Positions 24,211 through 34,009 of a DNA stretch of 61,704 bases are shown here, piece by piece. Position 1 is the stretch's first letter; each line of letters starts with the position of its first letter. Origin of the DNA: Anaerolineales bacterium (lineage in GTDB: Bacteria; Chloroflexota; Anaerolineae; Anaerolineales; UBA11858); assembly GCA_016785015.1 (NCBI GenBank), contig JADHTJ010000010.1, forward strand, positions 1-61,704. The letters are read 5' to 3'. A model generated the notes under the pieces. It did no database searches. It saw nothing but the letters and a program-made list of their open reading frames with translations, and was not told where the DNA came from. The position numbers were made by a program, and so were the translations under genes.

Positions 24211-26262
24211 TTATTGAGAGATTTCAGCCAATATGCTTTGATTCTCAGAAATTGCGGGGCAGTTTTCTACATTTGTCCTAGGATAGAGAATTTGAGCCTG
24301 TACTACTCTTAAGGTCAGGCGCGGCTGATAGTAACACAACAATGGCTTGGCAACATATTGCGCCCAGACATTATGTTCTTCCGACCATGATTCATCACGA
24401 TCCTTATAACGATCAACGACCTGGTCTGAGACGATGGCTGCAAAACGCTGAGATTGCAGATCCGCATAGAAGTCATTCAAGTAAGTTGGATTCCTCGCCA
24501 TGGTCATCTCCATGAAGAAAACCTTCTCATACTCAGGGATTAAGGGCAATTCAACCTGGTCATCAAAATGGAGCAGATGTCGCTGCGAGATGAAAAGAAT
24601 ATCTTCGCCATCTCTGGCTGCATAATTGACATGTTGGTGAACAGCATCCAGTGATGCAGCCACAATACGCGAATCGGGTATTTCTAGCGCTCCCCCGGAA
24701 ACTACGGCAAAGTAAACCGGTATTGCAGCAAGAAAAAGCGTCATCGGCCAGGAAAATGTCTGATCTGTTGTTTGGTCCGATTCAAAAGAAAACCGCCGGA
24801 AATAAATATGCGCCACCACAACAATCAGCAAAACCAAGTAGGCATCGACGTTGTGAAGATTGCTGCCGCCGCCAATTTTGACACTGACCACTAATCCGCC
24901 AACTAATAACACCAATATTGCCGCCCAAAGTGCGATCACCCGGATTGCAGACCAATTCTGACGGTCTTTCCAGATTCGTGCCGCAACAACCCACAATAAA
25001 GGGCATGAAACCAACAGCACATTGAACAGAATCCCCAGAGGATATGTAACGTTCGGGAACAAGCGGTACCACAACAAGTCTGACGAAAAACTGGATGTAA
25101 ACAAATCTGAGTTGTGGCCCGATGTCAGCATATACAACGTTTGTGAGCCAAAGGCTACCGCCACCCCAACAATTCCCAAAATGGCGGGATGAATCAGATA
25201 TTTCCAAAGGGATTCGTCACCTTGCTTCTTTCCTAAGATATACAACACCGCGGCGAGCATCGCGGGTACAGGGTACCAATTAACTCGACTGATCCCTGCC
25301 CATGCTGAAGCCAGGATCACCAAAAATACGTTTCGCCAAAACTTCCGGGGGTCGAACCAACCCAAGATAATGATCACTGGAACCAATAAATGGTAATAAA
25401 CTGGTCCCTGGAACAAAGATAGATAAGCCCACAGAGCAATAATCGCGGTGATGAATTTATTGTTCAATTTTAGACGGCGAGCAAGCAAATAAGCCGCCCA
25501 TACCGCGCAAATAATCCACACAATCATTTGCCATAGACGGTGCCCCCAAAGCGGAATGTCATTGACAAAAAATGGGAGCGACTGCATCAAATATCGGGTT
25601 GGGTGCAGCACCGAGGGCGGCACCTGCATGCCATAGATTTTCTCAGCAGCGAATAGAGAGCCTAAATAAAAGCGACTAGTTTCCGACCAACTCAGCGAAA
25701 AAGGATAGTCGGTGACTTGAACTAACAAAGTCGCCATGTGATAAACAAAAGCGATGATCAAGCCTAAGCCGAGTCCCGCGCCCCTAGATGGGATTATGGG
25801 AAACAGAGCTTTCAGAGAAATTGCACCTATGATTACGAATACGCTGAAGACCAAAAGTCTCGGGAAAGGATCAATCAGCAGATCGCCCATCAAACCCAGG
25901 ACAAGGATTGGAAAGGCGATCACCACCAGGGTTAATATAAACCAGGACAACCCTCGAAAGCGCAACAAAGCCTCGGGGATATGTAACAACCTCTCAGTAA
26001 GCTCTTTCCCCCATGTTGTCCATGTCGCGGCCAGTATTCCCAGATCAAACAGAGCAGCGCCAACCAGACCAATCACCATCAACCAGCGCTGTGCCCGGGG
26101 TGTAAAATTCACCCCTACAGCTAAAACTTGCTGAGCGATCTGGTATGCAGAACCAAGGAGTAAGACAAAAAATATCGCCAGTAACCAACGCAAATCCCAT
26201 CTGGGATTTCTTGGCTCCAACATCTTCTCGAAATCATCGTTTAGAGGTAAATAATCAGACAT
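24211..26262 (-). CDS. Polytopic membrane protein, GT-C-like, paralog of the one at 8094
   Basis: A 683-residue multi-pass protein. It starts at ATG 26262, where ATGTCTGA overlaps the end of the upstream UPF0104 gene by 8 bases; the frame is open to 26292 but that is deeper in the neighbour. Shared landmarks with the protein at 8094-10193 are DYPFSLSWSETSRFY, VSVKIGGGSNLHNVDAYL, LFISQRHLL, PEYEKV and QSQRFAAIVSD, in the same order. The soluble tail of ~150 residues is probably extracytoplasmic. It is co-transcribed with a DPM1-like transferase that would make a polyprenyl-phosphate sugar, so use of that lipid-linked donor is a reasonable inference. Confidence 0.7.
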   Translation of the reverse strand: MSDYLPLNDDFEKMLEPRNPRWDLRWLLAIFFVLLLGSAYQIAQQVLAVGVNFTPRAQRWLMVIGLVGAALFDLGILAATWTTWGKELTERLLHIPEALLRFRGLSWFILTLVVIAFPILVLGLMGDLLIDPFPRLLVFSVFVIIGAISLKALFPIIPSRGAGLGLGLIIAFVYHMATLLVQVTDYPFSLSWSETSRFYLGSLFAAEKIYGMQVPPSVLHPTRYLMQSLPFFVNDIPLWGHRLWQMIVWIICAVWAAYLLARRLKLNNKFITAIIALWAYLSLFQGPVYYHLLVPVIIILGWFDPRKFWRNVFLVILASAWAGISRVNWYPVPAMLAAVLYILGKKQGDESLWKYLIHPAILGIVGVAVAFGSQTLYMLTSGHNSDLFTSSFSSDLLWYRLFPNVTYPLGILFNVLLVSCPLLWVVAARIWKDRQNWSAIRVIALWAAILVLLVGGLVVSVKIGGGSNLHNVDAYLVLLIVVVAHIYFRRFSFESDQTTDQTFSWPMTLFLAAIPVYFAVVSGGALEIPDSRIVAASLDAVHQHVNYAARDGEDILFISQRHLLHFDDQVELPLIPEYEKVFFMEMTMARNPTYLNDFYADLQSQRFAAIVSDQVVDRYKDRDESWSEEHNVWAQYVAKPLLCYYQPRLTLRVVQAQILYPRTNVENCPAISENQSILAEISQ

Positions 26263-27196
26263 TTTTCCCATTATCTTGACGAAGTCCAACAATGATCGCG
26301 GGTACGAAGGCCGCGCCCGGCAAGCTAGCTACCATCTGTAGGGTTCGGATCAGTAATGCGATCGTCAAGCCGCTCTTCATTGATATCCCGCCCACGTTAG
26401 TGAAGATTAAGGTCAGCGAAATCTCTTGAACCCCGTAGCCGTTTATCGAAATTGGCAGCAACGTAACCAGATAGACAAAGCTCCACAGCCCGCCGATCAA
26501 CCATACAGGCATGGGATCACCAATGCTGTTGAGCATCAGGGCAATCGAAAGATACAGACATAGCATATGCAGCCCGGTCATCCCCAGGGATACCAACAAA
26601 GATGTTGGATGATCTTTCCACAGTGAGAATGACTTCCATAAGCGGCTGAATAAATCGCGCATCCGCCCCGCAATCTTTTTGATTCCAAGTGGGAGAATGG
26701 AGCTTGTCAAAAAGGCATCTCTCCACCCCTGAGCCGTAATCAACCAGGCCCAGAGAGGCCCCGCACCGAGGGGCACTGCAAGTGCCATGCCGAATAATCC
26801 CACCAGCCGGTCGACGACCAGCGACGCGGTACTGATGGCGCTATCTAACTTCATCTGCACTGCCCCAGCCAGGCGAACAACATCCCCCCCCACCGTCGTG
26901 GGCAGAAAATTGGATGCAAACAACCCGGCAAAGGTTAATTGCAAAGTCTTCCACCAGGTGACATCTATCTCAGTAACAGCCAATAAGGCATGCCAGCGAC
27001 CCGCTACTGCCAGGCGGGAAATGATCGTCAACACGAAAGCAAGGATGATATGCCAAACTGGAATCTGACGGATAGCGCCAAAGATTTCCCCCCACCCCTG
27101 GCGACTAAATAAATATACTAACAACACTATCGCTAGGAGTGATCCCCCCCAGCGCAGATATGAAGTTGACTTGGAATCTTCCGAATGATCACTCAT
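26255..27196 (-). CDS. UPF0104 / flippase-like integral membrane protein
   Basis: A polytopic protein of 313 residues in the lysylphosphatidylglycerol-synthase transmembrane family. Conserved blocks are FASNFLPTTVGGDVVRL, STASLVVDRLVGLFG, and near the C-terminus LLPISINGYGVQEISLT. Members lacking the catalytic domain are thought to move or modify lipid-linked head groups. It overlaps both its upstream DPM1-like gene (8 bases) and the downstream GT-C-like gene (8 bases), forming a three-gene coupled unit. Runs of G7 (27144-27150) and G8 (26884-26891) on the coding strand could slip. A paralog is encoded at 28255-29244. Confidence 0.82.
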   Translation of the reverse strand: MSDHSEDSKSTSYLRWGGSLLAIVLLVYLFSRQGWGEIFGAIRQIPVWHIILAFVLTIISRLAVAGRWHALLAVTEIDVTWWKTLQLTFAGLFASNFLPTTVGGDVVRLAGAVQMKLDSAISTASLVVDRLVGLFGMALAVPLGAGPLWAWLITAQGWRDAFLTSSILPLGIKKIAGRMRDLFSRLWKSFSLWKDHPTSLLVSLGMTGLHMLCLYLSIALMLNSIGDPMPVWLIGGLWSFVYLVTLLPISINGYGVQEISLTLIFTNVGGISMKSGLTIALLIRTLQMVASLPGAAFVPAIIVGLRQDNGKNV

Positions 27197-28151
27197 CTTG
27201 TGAAGAGGGATTGATCACCCGGCGAACTGTGTATGTAGGTTTCTGCTGCGCTTCATGATAGGTACGCACCTGCAATTCAGCCAACAAACCCATTAAGATC
27301 GACTGAAACCCCATATACATGAGCATCAGACTGACAGGAAAGAAAGGGGATTCGAATACCGATACCAAAGTGATAAGACGACGAACAATCAAGAAGGCCA
27401 ACAACAAAGAACCCAAACCCATCATCAACATTCCGGGACCACCAAAGATGTAATTGGGTTTATGCCCATAGCTGATCAGGAATTTAACCGTCAGTAGATC
27501 GAGGATGACTTTTCCTATACGTTCCAGACCATATTTGGTTTTTCCATGTTCCCGAGGGTGGTGTTGCACGGGTACTTCTACTATGCGCGCGCCTACATAG
27601 CCGGCATAGGCAGGAATAAAGCGGTGCATCTCACCATAAAGGCGGAAACCTGTGATGACTTCACGGCGATATGCTTTGAGCGTGCAGCCATAGTCGCGCA
27701 GCTTTACGCCGGTGACCCACGAGATCAACCAATTAGCTATTCGGGAGGGCAATGTGCGCGTTATGAAGGTATCTTTCCGGCGCACCCGCCAGCCACTGAC
27801 AACATCATAGTCTTCCCCCATTTTCTCAATCATCATAGGAATGTCAGCGGGGTCATTCTGCATATCGGCATCCATCAAGACGATAATATCGCCGTGGGTA
27901 TTATCTATACCGGCCGCGATGGCCGCTGTCTGGCCAAAATTTCGCCTCAGGGCGATTACTCGAGTATGTTCTTTATCTTCTTCTGCCAGAGAAGCGAGCA
28001 CCTGTACACTACCATCAACGCTACCGTCGTCAACGTATACGATCTCCCAGGGCATATTGACAGTACCTAACGCTTTATGGAGAGACTCGTGCAATTTATG
28101 CAGGCTCTCACTTTCATTATAGACAGGAATTACAACGGATATTTTTTCCAT
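27189..28151 (-). CDS. DPM1/GtrB-like polyprenyl-phosphate sugar transferase
   Basis: A GT2 enzyme with two C-terminal membrane segments. Seen: VVIPVYNESESL, VYVDDGSVDGS, IVLMDADMQNDPADIP, then DYGCTLKAYRRE and HPREHGKTKYGLERIGKV, which are characteristic of dolichyl/undecaprenyl-phosphate mannose or glucose synthases. The hydrophobic C-terminal hairpin (from GPGMLMMGLGSLLLAFLI) anchors it. It should load a hexose onto polyprenyl phosphate on the inner leaflet for GT-C enzymes to use outside. It is first in its operon, 33 bases after a strong promoter. Confidence 0.9.
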   Translation of the reverse strand: MEKISVVIPVYNESESLHKLHESLHKALGTVNMPWEIVYVDDGSVDGSVQVLASLAEEDKEHTRVIALRRNFGQTAAIAAGIDNTHGDIIVLMDADMQNDPADIPMMIEKMGEDYDVVSGWRVRRKDTFITRTLPSRIANWLISWVTGVKLRDYGCTLKAYRREVITGFRLYGEMHRFIPAYAGYVGARIVEVPVQHHPREHGKTKYGLERIGKVILDLLTVKFLISYGHKPNYIFGGPGMLMMGLGSLLLAFLIVRRLITLVSVFESPFFPVSLMLMYMGFQSILMGLLAELQVRTYHEAQQKPTYTVRRVINPSSQDE

Positions 28152-28183
28152 AAATTATTCTCATATTCGCACAAACATGGCGC

Positions 28184-28212
28184 ATTGTAGCCTACCCATT
28201 TTGAGCGGTCAA
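28184..28212 (-). promoter_or_regulatory. Sigma70-like promoter for the DPM1-like operon
   Basis: Minus strand: TTGACC (28212-28207), 17-base spacer, TACAAT (28189-28184). Five of six positions match in each box with ideal spacing. A start near 28177 would give a leader of about 26 bases before the ATG at 28151. It lies in the 103-base gap after the upstream UPF0104 gene. Confidence 0.7.
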
Positions 28213-28254
28213 GCTGGCCCTATACGCATGTTCATATAATAAATTCGATGAAAC

Positions 28255-29244
28255 TCACTCAGAAATTTTTGTCGACTCATCCGCTGGGGATATTTGATCA
28301 TCTTGAGAAACCAGCATATCTGAGACCCACAGCGCGCCGGGGAGTGTTTCAACCATCAAGATGAAACGCGTCACAACTACCAGAGCAGAGGCTTGCTCCA
28401 GGGTGGTACCCAATTGCATATAAAGGGTAGTCATGGTGACTTCACGCAGACCAAATCCATTGATAGAAATGGGCAGCAGCGACAAAACGTAAGTGATTGC
28501 ACCCACGCCAATTACCTGAGAAATTGTGACAGAGATATCCAGACCACGTGCTAAGAACCAAACGGCGGAAAATACGCTCATTTTAGCTGCAAAGGCTATC
28601 ATTAACCCCCACCCTAAGGCACCTTTACGGTCCCGCCAAACCAGGAATGCTTCCAAGATTTTCTTCAACCAGCGAGCAACCAATCGCACAACTTTAGAAA
28701 CCCATCCGGCGATAAACCCCGCTTTCAAAAAGGCAGTTCTAATCTGATTATATGTTGAAACGGAGTTAAAAAATCCACTAAACACCTTAAACGAAAACCA
28801 GGAAAATGGCAGCAGGGCCATCATTACGAAAACATTCAACAAACGGTCGACTACTACCGATGCAAAACTTACCGACCAACCAGTGAATCGTGCTGCACTG
28901 ACAATCCGCACAGTATCTCCGCCCACAGTTGATGGTAAGAAATTCGAGGCAAAGTTCCCCGCTAACACAATCTTCAGGATTTCTCCATACGGAACTTCAA
29001 TCTCCTGAGCCTTCAGCAAGATAAACCAGCGCAGCGTGTTGGCAAGCACCCCCAAGAAATATAAGACGAACGCCAAAGGAAATATCCAGGTTGGGATGCG
29101 GCTCAGAGTAGCCCACATCAGCTTCCAATCTTGCTGGGTCAACAGCCAGATGAACAGTCCAGAAGTGACGATTGTGCCAGCCCAACGAATCCAACGCAGG
29201 TTAAATGAGAATCGTCGAGATTGATTTCGGTTCTGCTCGCTCAT
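28255..29244 (-). CDS. UPF0104 / flippase-like integral membrane protein, second copy
   Basis: A 329-residue polytopic protein paralogous to the one at 26255-27196. Shared blocks include FASNFLPSTVGGDTVRI, SFASVVVDRLLNVFVM and LSLLPISINGFGLREVTMT. The last conserved stretch ends with LPGALWVSD, comparable to the LPGA near the end of the paralog. Charged tails face the cytoplasm. Its ATG overlaps the end of the alkaline-phosphatase-superfamily gene (ATGA), making it the last gene of the gmd operon. Two copies in neighbouring operons suggest each handles a different lipid-linked product. Confidence 0.82.
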   Translation of the reverse strand: MSEQNRNQSRRFSFNLRWIRWAGTIVTSGLFIWLLTQQDWKLMWATLSRIPTWIFPLAFVLYFLGVLANTLRWFILLKAQEIEVPYGEILKIVLAGNFASNFLPSTVGGDTVRIVSAARFTGWSVSFASVVVDRLLNVFVMMALLPFSWFSFKVFSGFFNSVSTYNQIRTAFLKAGFIAGWVSKVVRLVARWLKKILEAFLVWRDRKGALGWGLMIAFAAKMSVFSAVWFLARGLDISVTISQVIGVGAITYVLSLLPISINGFGLREVTMTTLYMQLGTTLEQASALVVVTRFILMVETLPGALWVSDMLVSQDDQISPADESTKISE

Positions 29245-30938
29245 CCTAAATACCCCAAACTTCGTAGGCGATCTTCGATCTCTGTCAACTCGGAATCATC
29301 CAGGTTGGGTGTTGTCGTCCCGTCCAAAGAATCTGACGATCCAGAGACAAATTTTATGGCGTGCTTTTGAGATTCTGTGAAAGCCTGGCTGAGTGGTAGG
29401 CCATCCAAATCGTCGGGCACGGGCAATCCGGCCAGCGCCAACATCGTCGGCAGGATATCGGCTATCGACGCATCTGAAATCGACACACCTTCGGCAATCC
29501 CCGGACCGGACATGACGACAATACCGTCCGCACGATGGCTGCCAGAATCTTCATATTCTGATTTTCCCAGGATGCTTTCGCTGTCCAGACCCATCTTTAC
29601 CGAAGATTGAAATAGATAATTCTGGATCGAAAAGATCACATCGGCGGCATTCTCAAGATAGGGTCCGTTGAAAATCTCTGATTTTCTGTAAATATCCGTG
29701 ATCAATGGCTCGCCAGTCTTGGGATGTGGTAATTTCTCAAGGGCAGCAATCAACTGAGTAACGACCTGCTCATACGCTGTACCCGGTTCGACAATGCCGC
29801 TCGGCTCGCGCCCTTTCTGGTTGACATAAATCTGACCAAAAGCACCCCTGGCATAGGCTTTTGTGCGCGTCCAGTCAATATCATCGAATGACATGAATGA
29901 ATTGAGAACTTTGTTGCGAGCTGGCTTTGAAACTAAATTGGCGACTTTCCCCAGCCCGATCTTGCTCACAATGCGATACGCCTTGCCTATTAGATCCCTC
30001 TTCGCCAACCAAAACTTCGCCCGCGTCGAGATATCATCACGCAAATGCAGCATACCAATCTCATGCAGCCAGCGGTTGATATACATAATGCCGTGCACCG
30101 GTCCGCCGCCATGATCGGAGAGCACAACGAAATTGGTATCATCACCAAACGCGGCCAAAAGATCGCCTAGTTGCTCATCGACCCCCTGGTAAACCTGCAG
30201 TATAGCATCCTGGAACTGTGCATCATAACCCGAGTCGTATTCCGGATACATCGGGTCGATGTATCGCCAGAATTTGTGCTGTACATGATCTGTTTGCATA
30301 AAAACCAGCAAATATACATCGCAAGGGTGCTCACGCACTAGATAGTCGACCACGCGCTTCTGGTAATCTAACAATTCCAGCACATTTTCCAAATACGCAT
30401 CTTCGCGGCCATATTTATACACTTCGGTTTCTGCATGCCAGAAGGGGCCAACATTTTCTTCCAATTCCTGAATAAGCTCTGCCGGGTACGCGAATCCGCT
30501 CGAGGCAGCATCCGGAGCAGCCAAACCTGAAAACATGAAACCATCCAGGGGAACCGCGGGGTAAAGCATGGGCAAGTTGAACACGCCAATGCGTTTTCCA
30601 GCTTCGTTGAAATAACTCCACACCGGCTTAGCTTTGATCTGCCCAGTGTGGACATATTCCACATCATAACTGCCCTCTTTGCGAGCGAACCAATCGAAAA
30701 CCCCATGTTTGGCCGGATTCTGCCCGGTGATGATCGTGCTCCAGGCGGCCGGGCTTACGGGCAGGGATGTTGAACGGATCGATCCGTAACTGCCCGATTG
30801 CATTAATTTGGCTAGATTTGGCAATTTGCCTTCAGCGACCCAGGGGGATAGTAGATCCCAGGTGGCGGCATCCCAACCCAAAACAATCAGTTTCGGCGCG
30901 GTCTCCTGGACTCCCTTTGGTGTTGATCCAGTTCCCAT
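29241..30938 (-). CDS. Alkaline-phosphatase-superfamily phosphodiesterase or transferase
   Basis: A 565-residue enzyme of the type I phosphodiesterase/nucleotide pyrophosphatase branch. The N-terminal metal Asp lies in LIVLGWDAATWDLL. The nucleophile region is SLPVSPAAWSTIITGQNPAKHG, and later metal ligands lie in MQTDHVQHKFW, VVLSDHGGG and GSHRADGIVVMSGPG. The start at ATG 30938, one base after the upstream stop, is preferred; the longer frame from 30974 adds an Arg-rich tail that overlaps the GT4. I see no signal peptide. Relatives hydrolyse or transfer phosphorylated head groups, and here it sits among lipid-linked glycan genes. Confidence 0.85.
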   Translation of the reverse strand: MGTGSTPKGVQETAPKLIVLGWDAATWDLLSPWVAEGKLPNLAKLMQSGSYGSIRSTSLPVSPAAWSTIITGQNPAKHGVFDWFARKEGSYDVEYVHTGQIKAKPVWSYFNEAGKRIGVFNLPMLYPAVPLDGFMFSGLAAPDAASSGFAYPAELIQELEENVGPFWHAETEVYKYGREDAYLENVLELLDYQKRVVDYLVREHPCDVYLLVFMQTDHVQHKFWRYIDPMYPEYDSGYDAQFQDAILQVYQGVDEQLGDLLAAFGDDTNFVVLSDHGGGPVHGIMYINRWLHEIGMLHLRDDISTRAKFWLAKRDLIGKAYRIVSKIGLGKVANLVSKPARNKVLNSFMSFDDIDWTRTKAYARGAFGQIYVNQKGREPSGIVEPGTAYEQVVTQLIAALEKLPHPKTGEPLITDIYRKSEIFNGPYLENAADVIFSIQNYLFQSSVKMGLDSESILGKSEYEDSGSHRADGIVVMSGPGIAEGVSISDASIADILPTMLALAGLPVPDDLDGLPLSQAFTESQKHAIKFVSGSSDSLDGTTTPNLDDSELTEIEDRLRSLGYLG

Positions 30939-30939
30939 A

Positions 30940-32097
30940 TTAATTCTCTGTCTCCGAGGCTTTGAGCGAATCAATCACACTTTGCAGCTCGCCTTCGTAG
31001 GAATCAACGATATGTTCAACATCAAATCGGCTGGCAAGCTGACGACTCGTTCGGCGGAATTCGCCCAAACGCTCAGGGGATGAAATCAACATCCGTAGTT
31101 CCTCAACTCCCATAGCATCATCATATCCATCCAGCAAATAACCATTCTGGTCCGGCTCGACCAGTTCGATGAATCCCCCAATCCGGCTGGCGACAACCGC
31201 CAATCCCATTGCCAGGGCTTGCACCCCAACAACTGGTAGACCCTCCGAAAGCGATGGCATAAATAAGATATCGCTCTTCCGAAACCACTCAATGACATCA
31301 TCAGGAGACACCCAGCCAGTGAGGGTAAAACGATCATTGAGGCCGTGACGCTCTATCTCGGCTTCGATCTCAGGGCGCAGTGGGCCATCACCCACCATGA
31401 CACAATTCCAAGGCAAATCAGCCAATTGAGCGAGCGTGCGCACAATTTGGAGCGGATTCTTTTGGGAAACAAAGCGCCCGGCAAAGATGATGCGCGGCGG
31501 CTCTCCAACAGTGATCTCGCCAGGGTTCAACATTGCCAGATCGACACCATTAGGGATCATCTGCGCATTGACAGAATAGCTTTCTTTAGCCAATTGCTGT
31601 GTAAATTCGCTTACTGCACAAACTTTGGCCGCAGATTTCCATATTGGTGGTGTGAAAGGAAATACCCAACGGAACCAGCGATCGGTTTTGTCAGGTACGC
31701 CGCCAGGGACATCGCCCAAATGCGCAGTAAGCAGATAGGGCACACCCGTCACCATAGATAATAATTTCGCCAACGCTCCACTAGGTACAGCAAAGTGCAC
31801 GTGCATCAGATCGGGTTTCCATCGGGCTATAAGTCTCATCCCGGGCAAGAATCCCAATATGATATACCCCAGCATATCGATGAACCCTGCCTTGAAAGGT
31901 GTTCTACGACCAACGGGAACTCGTAATATCTCTATCCCATCTTGATTTTCATATTTTGGCAATCCCTTGAGATGGGACGTCAGGATACGGACATCATGGC
32001 CGCGTCTTACCAACCCACGACAAATATCCTCTGCTACTCTTCCCCCACCCCCGCCAACGGGAGGAAACTCGTAAATAACGACAAGTATCCGCATCAC
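30940..32097 (-). CDS. GT4 family glycosyltransferase with variant EX7E
   Basis: A GT-B transferase of 385 residues. N-terminal YEFPPVGGGGGRVAEDI and C-terminal IFAGRFVSQKNPLQI and VMVGDGPLRPEIE fit GT4. The donor-site EX7E motif reads SEGLPVVGVQALAMG, so the second Glu is Gln. The rest of the fold looks intact, so this is probably a subfamily variant rather than decay. It is packed between the GT-C gene at 32099 (one base apart) and the phosphodiesterase gene. Confidence 0.87.
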   Translation of the reverse strand: MMRILVVIYEFPPVGGGGGRVAEDICRGLVRRGHDVRILTSHLKGLPKYENQDGIEILRVPVGRRTPFKAGFIDMLGYIILGFLPGMRLIARWKPDLMHVHFAVPSGALAKLLSMVTGVPYLLTAHLGDVPGGVPDKTDRWFRWVFPFTPPIWKSAAKVCAVSEFTQQLAKESYSVNAQMIPNGVDLAMLNPGEITVGEPPRIIFAGRFVSQKNPLQIVRTLAQLADLPWNCVMVGDGPLRPEIEAEIERHGLNDRFTLTGWVSPDDVIEWFRKSDILFMPSLSEGLPVVGVQALAMGLAVVASRIGGFIELVEPDQNGYLLDGYDDAMGVEELRMLISSPERLGEFRRTSRQLASRFDVEHIVDSYEGELQSVIDSLKASETEN

Positions 32098-32098
32098 C

Positions 32099-34009
32099 TT
32101 ACTGCTCTCTTACAAAGATATGAATCGCGGAATTACTTCTGCAAGGTACCAGAGGATCCGTGGGCGATACTTCGTCAAAGGCATAGCTTTCCGCAAATGT
32201 AGTAGCAAATCCGCCATACAAACGCGCTTCGATTAATAGGACATCTGCTTCGCGAACCCATTGATCAGCCAATGCCTGATTCCACCAGCCGTAGCGCAAC
32301 AGATCATCGGGATCGCCACCCAGGCGGAATGAATAGCCATTGTTAATTTGAGGGGAATAGATTTCTACATCAGGGAGGTACAACAAGGGCACAGTGGAAA
32401 GCCCGCCCCACCAATACACTTTTGATCCGGCGGGCACCTGCTCCGCAAGATGTGCGCCACCTACTTCATATGATTCAATCACATTCCAACCACAGTCTCG
32501 GTCGCCAGGAGTAGCGCCTAACCCAAAAGTAATCAGCGTCCCCAACAGTAAGAAGACAGAAAATGCGCCGGCATTATTGAACTGAGTTTCACCCACAATC
32601 TTATTCCACCAGGCAGCCCCAAACTTGATAATTATCAGAGCAAATACCAATCCTACAAGCACAGGGACTACGGTTCTACTCACATCATAAGATGTGGTAA
32701 ATATTTCCATCTCGCTCCAACCAAACTTGTTAGAGAGCAGACCCCATAAAGGGACATTTCCAGCTTGAATACGAGAAGAGCTAACCCTGGGAACTTCTGT
32801 CCGTAGAATTTGACGCGCCAGATGCTCCACTGTCTGCTGCTCTGCCCAAATTCCCTTGGCGCTGAAACCTATTCCTATCGATAGAATCAAAATGATCAGG
32901 AATGGCAGCCACTTGCCAAAACGGTCTTTGAATTCTTTGATTGAACTAATGAAAAGGATCCCCAGCAGCATGCCCAGGAAACTAAAAAACGATAAATATG
33001 TCGAAAAACAAAATACACAATAATTCTTTCCCAATGAAGCCCACATGTGAAAAGCAAACAGCAGACCAAAAACCACAGACAGGAATACGCCTGCCCGAAA
33101 ACGCCATTCTGAACGCCATCCAGATTTTGATGGCCACCACATCCAGGCAAAAAGCGCGCCAACAATGGCAAAAAACTGGATTCGCATGCCCTGGAAGAAA
33201 CTTAGAAGGCGGTCGCCAACACTCACATCTGGGTTCCAATTGGGCAGCGCTCCAACTGGTTTTGCGAATTGCTCAAAGAACGGGATCCACTTCAATGGCA
33301 ACCAGGCAGCCCAAAGTCTAAGGATGCCAGGCCAAAACAGGGCATGTCCCAGACCAACAACGAGAATCCCAATTAATAAGCTCCACAACCCAATTTTCTT
33401 TCCATATTCCCAAAATATATAGAGAATCAGGATCGGCAGCACAGGGGTTAAATTGATACGAGTCAACATCATCAATCCGGCCAAGGCAACACCAAGTAGA
33501 ATTTGCCAGGTAGGGCGTTGTTTTCCCAAAGTTAGCACCAACACCCAAACGAACATGAAGGCCACCAGCCCTTGAGAAGCCATAACGCTGAAGGTTTTGA
33601 TCAGCGGAATATTGAGTACCAACAGCCAAACCGCTGCCGCTGCCCACCAGCGATTTCCCAACCTGCGTGCCAGGAACCAAATTCCGAGCAGAGTCAGCAA
33701 TCCCAGAACAATGGCAAGATAACGCCCGGTGCGCAACCCAGGACCAAATAAAACCTGGACATAGCCGGGGATCAGAAACGAAAAGGGCATATGGTTAGAC
33801 CAGGGGCCGTATTCCTGAAATGGCGTATATTTTCCGGTTGCAAAGAGGTAACCTTTAAGCAAATAGGCGCCTTCATCTAGAATTGATGATTGCGTATGGG
33901 CGTACATCCAAGATTGGACAGCGTAGATAATTCCCCCTAAGATCGCAAGCCCATCGGCTACCCAAGGGATCTCATAAATTCGCTTGAACCGTTCACGCAG
34001 ATCCATCAA
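32099..34009 (-). CDS. GT-C membrane glycosyltransferase (ArnT/GT39-like)
   Basis: A 636-residue polytopic protein with a first outer loop containing SSILDEGAYLLKGYLFATGKYTPF. The Asp-Glu pair there is the usual GT-C catalytic position. Around ten further membrane segments follow (for example WWAAAAVWLLVLNIP), then a C-terminal extracytoplasmic tail with PAGSKVYWWGGLSTVPLLYLPD and a Cys in VPCRSN. It should move a sugar from a polyprenyl-phosphate donor to a glycan or protein outside the membrane. The start overlaps the gmd stop as ATGA. Donor identity unknown; co-transcription with gmd suggests a deoxyhexose-containing product. Confidence 0.82.
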   Translation of the reverse strand: MMDLRERFKRIYEIPWVADGLAILGGIIYAVQSWMYAHTQSSILDEGAYLLKGYLFATGKYTPFQEYGPWSNHMPFSFLIPGYVQVLFGPGLRTGRYLAIVLGLLTLLGIWFLARRLGNRWWAAAAVWLLVLNIPLIKTFSVMASQGLVAFMFVWVLVLTLGKQRPTWQILLGVALAGLMMLTRINLTPVLPILILYIFWEYGKKIGLWSLLIGILVVGLGHALFWPGILRLWAAWLPLKWIPFFEQFAKPVGALPNWNPDVSVGDRLLSFFQGMRIQFFAIVGALFAWMWWPSKSGWRSEWRFRAGVFLSVVFGLLFAFHMWASLGKNYCVFCFSTYLSFFSFLGMLLGILFISSIKEFKDRFGKWLPFLIILILSIGIGFSAKGIWAEQQTVEHLARQILRTEVPRVSSSRIQAGNVPLWGLLSNKFGWSEMEIFTTSYDVSRTVVPVLVGLVFALIIIKFGAAWWNKIVGETQFNNAGAFSVFLLLGTLITFGLGATPGDRDCGWNVIESYEVGGAHLAEQVPAGSKVYWWGGLSTVPLLYLPDVEIYSPQINNGYSFRLGGDPDDLLRYGWWNQALADQWVREADVLLIEARLYGGFATTFAESYAFDEVSPTDPLVPCRSNSAIHIFVREQ

